This document shows positions 19,968 through 22,839 of a stretch of DNA of 22,839 nucleotides, piece by piece. A model generated the notes under the pieces. The model saw nothing but the letters and a program-made list of their open reading frames with translations. It did not search any database and was not told the DNA's origin. The stretch comes from Myxococcales bacterium (GTDB taxonomy: Bacteria > Myxococcota > Myxococcia > Myxococcales > Myxococcaceae). Numbering within the stretch: position 1 is the first letter of the stretch; each line of letters starts with the position of its first letter. A program made the translations under genes and the position numbers. The stretch is from the NCBI GenBank assembly GCA_003153055.1, contig PMBV01000090.1, forward strand, positions 7,226 to 30,064. The letters are read 5' to 3'.

Positions 19968-22839
19968 TTAGCGAAAGAAGCCCTTCTTCTGTCCATTTTC
20001 GTGTTTCTTCTTCCGCATCTCGATGAGGCGGATCTCTTGGTTGGCCTCGAGGTGGCGGGGGTTGACTTTGACGGCATCCCGGAAATGACGTTCGGCGCGC
20101 TCCATGTCGCCCTCCACGCGGGCGATGACCCCCAACTGGTAGTGAGCGCGATCGCAGTTCGCGTCGAGGCTCAGGGCGTGCTCCATGAGCCCCTTGGCGT
20201 GAGCTGCCTCGGCCTTGCGAGAGGGGTCCATGTAGATGCACCAGGCCTGCGCCGCGAGGGAAGGGGCCTGGCCATCGATGGAGTGGGCGTGGCTGAACGC
20301 CACCTCGGCCTCCCGATAGCTTCGCTTCTTGAACGCGGCCTCTCCCTCTTTCATCAGGTCGGCGACCTCTCGGGCTGAGGGGGAGAGCTCCGCGGTGGGT
20401 TCGGCCTTCTGGGTGGCGTCCCAGGCCGCGCGTTTGGCGTCGTCGTAGAGGACCTCGTAGGCCTCACGGATGGATTCGAAGACGGTGCTCATCTGCTGGG
20501 CCAGGTGACTCAGCGTGGGGGGCAGGCGATCAGGGTGGAAGATCTTCGCCAGCGCGATGAACGCGGCCTTCACCTGATCGCGGGTCGCGGTGGGCGTGAG
20601 CCCGAGCACGGCGTAGTGGTCACGGCGGCCGAGCTGCCCGCCCCGGGCCTCGAGCTGCGCGACGAGCTGGGAGTCGGACAGCGTCGAGGGCGAGGCCGCC
20701 AGGGCTTGACCGGGTGCTGACATTGAAGGGGTCAGGGTTTGACGACGTGCCGACGGAGCAGACGGTGGCTGGCGAGCGGGCGCGGACCCGAGGCTCGCCA
20801 CCGCGTTCTGGAGGATCGTCTGCCGGCGAAGTCGATCGGTCTCGAGGGTCTCGGGCTGGTCGGTGGGCGACTCCGCCTCGCCCACGACAACGGGTGGCAG
20901 CGACGCCGTCGAGGCTGGTACGGCTCCCGGCGCCCCATTGGGATCGGCATTCGCGGCGACGACCGTCGATTGTCGGAGCGCCTCGTTCATGCGGGCCAGC
21001 AGGCTCTTCTGATCGAGTTGGCGGCCGCCCAGCTCCTGGGCCGGGGCTGAGGGCATCGGGTTCTGGCTCTGCTCGACGGGGCGGCTGGGTGACTCGACGC
21101 GGGACTTCGCTGCGCTTTCGCTGGAGGGTCGGGGCTGGCTCTCGACGCGGGCGCGGGACTCCTCCTCGGCGCGACGTCGGGCCAGGTCGGCCTGCCGCGG
21201 GCGAGTGGTGTCTTCGGTTCGCTGACGTCCGAGCTCGGCGGTCCTGGCCTTGACCTGCTCCTCGACCCGCTTTCGCGACACCTCGCGCCGCTCGGCTTCG
21301 CCGCGGTCGGAGGGCTGGGCCGGCGGTCGGGAAGGGGACGACCGAAAGGGATTGCTCGGCGCTGGCCGAAGCGGTTTGAGGGGGGCCGAGCGAAAGGGAT
21401 TGCTCGGTGGTGCCCGCCGGAAGGGGTCGCTGGGAGGCGCCTGACGGAAGGGATCCGATGGCGGCGCCGCGGCGCGGGAGGGGTTCTGAGGGGAGCGCTG
21501 GAAGAGGTCGCTGGGAGGCATGGGCCGCGAGGGCTCGGCTGGCTCCTGGCGAGCGACCTTGCGCGACTCCTCCTGGCTGATCTTGCGGGCCGCCTCCTCG
21601 GTGCGCTGACGGGCAAACGCCTCGGCCACCCGTCGCGAGTCTTCCGCGAAACGGAGTGCCGCGGCCGCGCGTTGGCGGGCCTCGGCCGCCACGAGCTCGG
21701 GGTCGTTCTGAGCAGGTGCACCGGGAGATCCGCCGACAGTTTCGGGCTGACCTTCTGGCATCGGTGGCGCCGCGGGAGGGCCCTCCGTCGTCGTGAATGG
21801 CATCGGAGGGGGAGCGTCGAAGGGGGCGACGACTCCAGCGAGGGAGTCGAAGGCAACCGTCCACGGATCCGGTGGCGAGTGAGTGAAGGCGACCGGAGAG
21901 CGTTCGTAGGATGGGAGCTGGGCGTGTCGGAGACGCCGCTCCTCGTCTTCCTGGAGATCCGTCTCTTCTGCTCGACGCCGAGCCTGGGCAGTTCGAATGC
22001 GCTCGTCCTCCTCGCTGACCACGGGGCCGGAGGATCGGAACGGCGCGGCGATAGGCCAGTCGGTGGTGAACCGCACGGGCTGGCCGAGATCTCCGGCGGG
22101 CACGTCGATGATGGGCGTGCTCGCGGTCTCGTCCCACGAGAGGTCGGCCACCTCTGGACCCGCCAGCCCGGTGACGAACTCGGTGGTGAATTGCGGCAGC
22201 TCGTCGTCGAGGAGGCTCGCTGGCAGCACCGGCGCATCGAGCACGGGAGCCGAGACGATCTCGGCCGTGGGCTCCTCGACCAGCAACACCTCGGCGTCGA
22301 GAATTGGCTGGTCCTCCGTCTCAACCGGCGCGGTTCCGGCGAGGGCCGGATCGCTGGGCGGAGCGGCCAGCTCGGGAGCCGGTGGGGCCCCTAGCCAGCT
22401 CGAGGAGTCATCGGGCGGTAAACCGTCGGAGCGAGCCTCCGCGGCTCCCCGGTTCTGTTCGCCGAGGTTGTCCCCTTCAAGGCCCCAGGTCTCAGGGTGG
22501 CCGTGCGGCGCGGGTTCGTGGAGAGCGACCGCGTCAGCAAAGCGAGCCTGCTCTTCGGCAACTCGCTGGGCCTCCTCTTCAGCGGCGCGGCGCGCGAGAC
22601 GGTCCTTTGCGGTCGTCGCGGTGCCCTGCCCTTCAGCCTCGGAATGCGCCGGCACGAGGCGCGGCAGCTCGAGACGGGCCTGATCCTCAGCCTCGCGGAG
22701 CGCCTGCTCTTCAGCTTCGCGGCGAGCCCACTCTTCACCTTCGCGACGGGCTTTCTCCACGGCCTCTTGACGAGATATCTCTTCGGCTTCGAGGCGAGCC
22801 CACTCTTCAGCCCCGCGACGGGCCTTCTCCTCGGCCTCG
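19968..22839 (-). CDS. J-domain (DnaJ-like) TPR protein with low-complexity N-terminal region (5' end beyond window)
   Basis: The frame stays open to the window edge, so the N-terminus is missing; an ATG at 22760 is inside the repeats and probably not the start. From the N-terminal side come an Ala/Arg/Glu-rich, probably coiled or disordered, segment (22839-22500), a Pro/Ser/Thr-rich region, and tandem APPSDPFR-like repeats (21520-21340). Arg/Glu-rich stretches and a second Pro-rich stretch follow. A J domain (about 20630-20410) has RDHYAVLGL and the essential HPD (codons at 20537-20529), so it can stimulate Hsp70 ATPase. C-terminal TPR-like repeats end in a basic tail (MRKKKHENGQKKGFFR). J plus TPR suggests a DnaK co-chaperone with a scaffolding region; the client is unknown. 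Confidence 0.85.
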   Translation of the reverse strand, partial: EAEEKARRGAEEWARLEAEEISRQEAVEKARREGEEWARREAEEQALREAEDQARLELPRLVPAHSEAEGQGTATTAKDRLARRAAEEEAQRVAEEQARFADAVALHEPAPHGHPETWGLEGDNLGEQNRGAAEARSDGLPPDDSSSWLGAPPAPELAAPPSDPALAGTAPVETEDQPILDAEVLLVEEPTAEIVSAPVLDAPVLPASLLDDELPQFTTEFVTGLAGPEVADLSWDETASTPIIDVPAGDLGQPVRFTTDWPIAAPFRSSGPVVSEEDERIRTAQARRRAEETDLQEDEERRLRHAQLPSYERSPVAFTHSPPDPWTVAFDSLAGVVAPFDAPPPMPFTTTEGPPAAPPMPEGQPETVGGSPGAPAQNDPELVAAEARQRAAAALRFAEDSRRVAEAFARQRTEEAARKISQEESRKVARQEPAEPSRPMPPSDLFQRSPQNPSRAAAPPSDPFRQAPPSDPFRRAPPSNPFRSAPLKPLRPAPSNPFRSSPSRPPAQPSDRGEAERREVSRKRVEEQVKARTAELGRQRTEDTTRPRQADLARRRAEEESRARVESQPRPSSESAAKSRVESPSRPVEQSQNPMPSAPAQELGGRQLDQKSLLARMNEALRQSTVVAANADPNGAPGAVPASTASLPPVVVGEAESPTDQPETLETDRLRRQTILQNAVASLGSAPARQPPSAPSARRQTLTPSMSAPGQALAASPSTLSDSQLVAQLEARGGQLGRRDHYAVLGLTPTATRDQVKAAFIALAKIFHPDRLPPTLSHLAQQMSTVFESIREAYEVLYDDAKRAAWDATQKAEPTAELSPSAREVADLMKEGEAAFKKRSYREAEVAFSHAHSIDGQAPSLAAQAWCIYMDPSRKAEAAHAKGLMEHALSLDANCDRAHYQLGVIARVEGDMERAERHFRDAVKVNPRHLEANQEIRLIEMRKKKHENGQKKGFFR
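21340..21520. repeat. Degenerate 24-bp tandem repeat encoding APPSDPFR-like octapeptides
   Basis: The minus strand encodes about six units of the form A-P-P-S-[DN]-P-F-R, including PPSDLFQR, APPSDPFRQ, APPSDPFRR, APPSNPFRS and APSNPFRS. The repeat is in frame and protein-level conservation of the P-F-R core exceeds that of the DNA. It lies N-terminal to the J domain and could be a multivalent interaction segment. Confidence 0.7.
22721..22839. repeat. 72-bp imperfect tandem repeat at the window edge
   Basis: GGCGAGCCCACTCTTCA at 22721-22737 recurs at 22793-22809, and similarity continues through ...GCGACGGGC[T/C]TTCTCC. The period is 72 bp (24 residues). On the minus strand it encodes EKARR-x-x-EEWAR-type Arg/Glu/Ala repeats of the J-domain protein. 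More copies probably continue outside the window. Confidence 0.6.

Noticed and set aside
20620..22137. Minus-strand 505-codon frame overlapping the J-domain gene
   Set aside because: Arg/Ser/Pro-rich translation with no motif; the overlapping frame has a J domain and TPRs. Shadow.

Overview
The window is visibly GC-rich, gene-dense and strongly third-position biased, so long antisense shadow frames are common. The gene content points to a Myxococcota (myxobacterium-like) chromosome. The clues are a receiver plus DUF4388 (PATAN) protein with a long proline-rich linker and TPR tail, a J-domain/TPR protein with low-complexity repeats, a stand-alone PilZ protein, sigma-54-like promoters and an SspB-type ClpXP adaptor. 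This placement is inference from gene content; no rRNA or taxonomic marker was compared. No rRNA, tRNA, insertion sequence, integrase or CRISPR array was seen by eye. No gene-free stretch exceeds 300 bases.

Region 1 (1-6503) is the most unusual part. A housekeeping pair, ruvX-mltG, reads rightward and is flanked by two gene sets built on the same plan. Each set has a low-complexity protein with no obvious signal peptide, followed at once by a TPR protein. On the left (minus strand) are a 419-residue EF-hand/coiled-coil protein, a small TPR protein resembling type III secretion class II chaperones, and a partial Pro/Val/Tyr-rich envelope protein. On the right (plus strand) are a 439-residue Ala/Gly alternating-residue protein and a 419-residue TPR protein. 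Both sets have a -24/-12 (sigma-54-type) promoter candidate upstream of the first gene, with inverted repeats about 50 bp further upstream. I propose these as co-regulated secretion substrate/chaperone pairs.

Region 2 (6461-10116) has two minus-strand integral-membrane GT-C glycosyltransferase-like genes, then plus-strand sixA (phosphohistidine phosphatase) and a frataxin/CyaY gene.

Region 3 (10125-14162, minus) is a probable operon in the order deoxynucleoside kinase, panB, a membrane-anchored protein of unknown function, panC, smpB, sspB. It joins nucleotide salvage, pantothenate synthesis and the trans-translation/ClpXP quality-control pair. SspB ends in the ClpX-binding tail LRVVK.

Region 4 (14315-14780, plus) has two small genes of unknown function, one encoding a 51-residue lysine-rich protein.

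Region 5 (14790-19541, minus) is a tight operon: the 971-residue receiver-DUF4388-TM-TPR protein, then tsaD and rsmA. The receiver has Glu in place of the phospho-accepting Asp. Region 6 (19619-22839) has a divergent PilZ protein and, convergent to it, a large J-domain/TPR protein whose N-terminus lies beyond the window edge.
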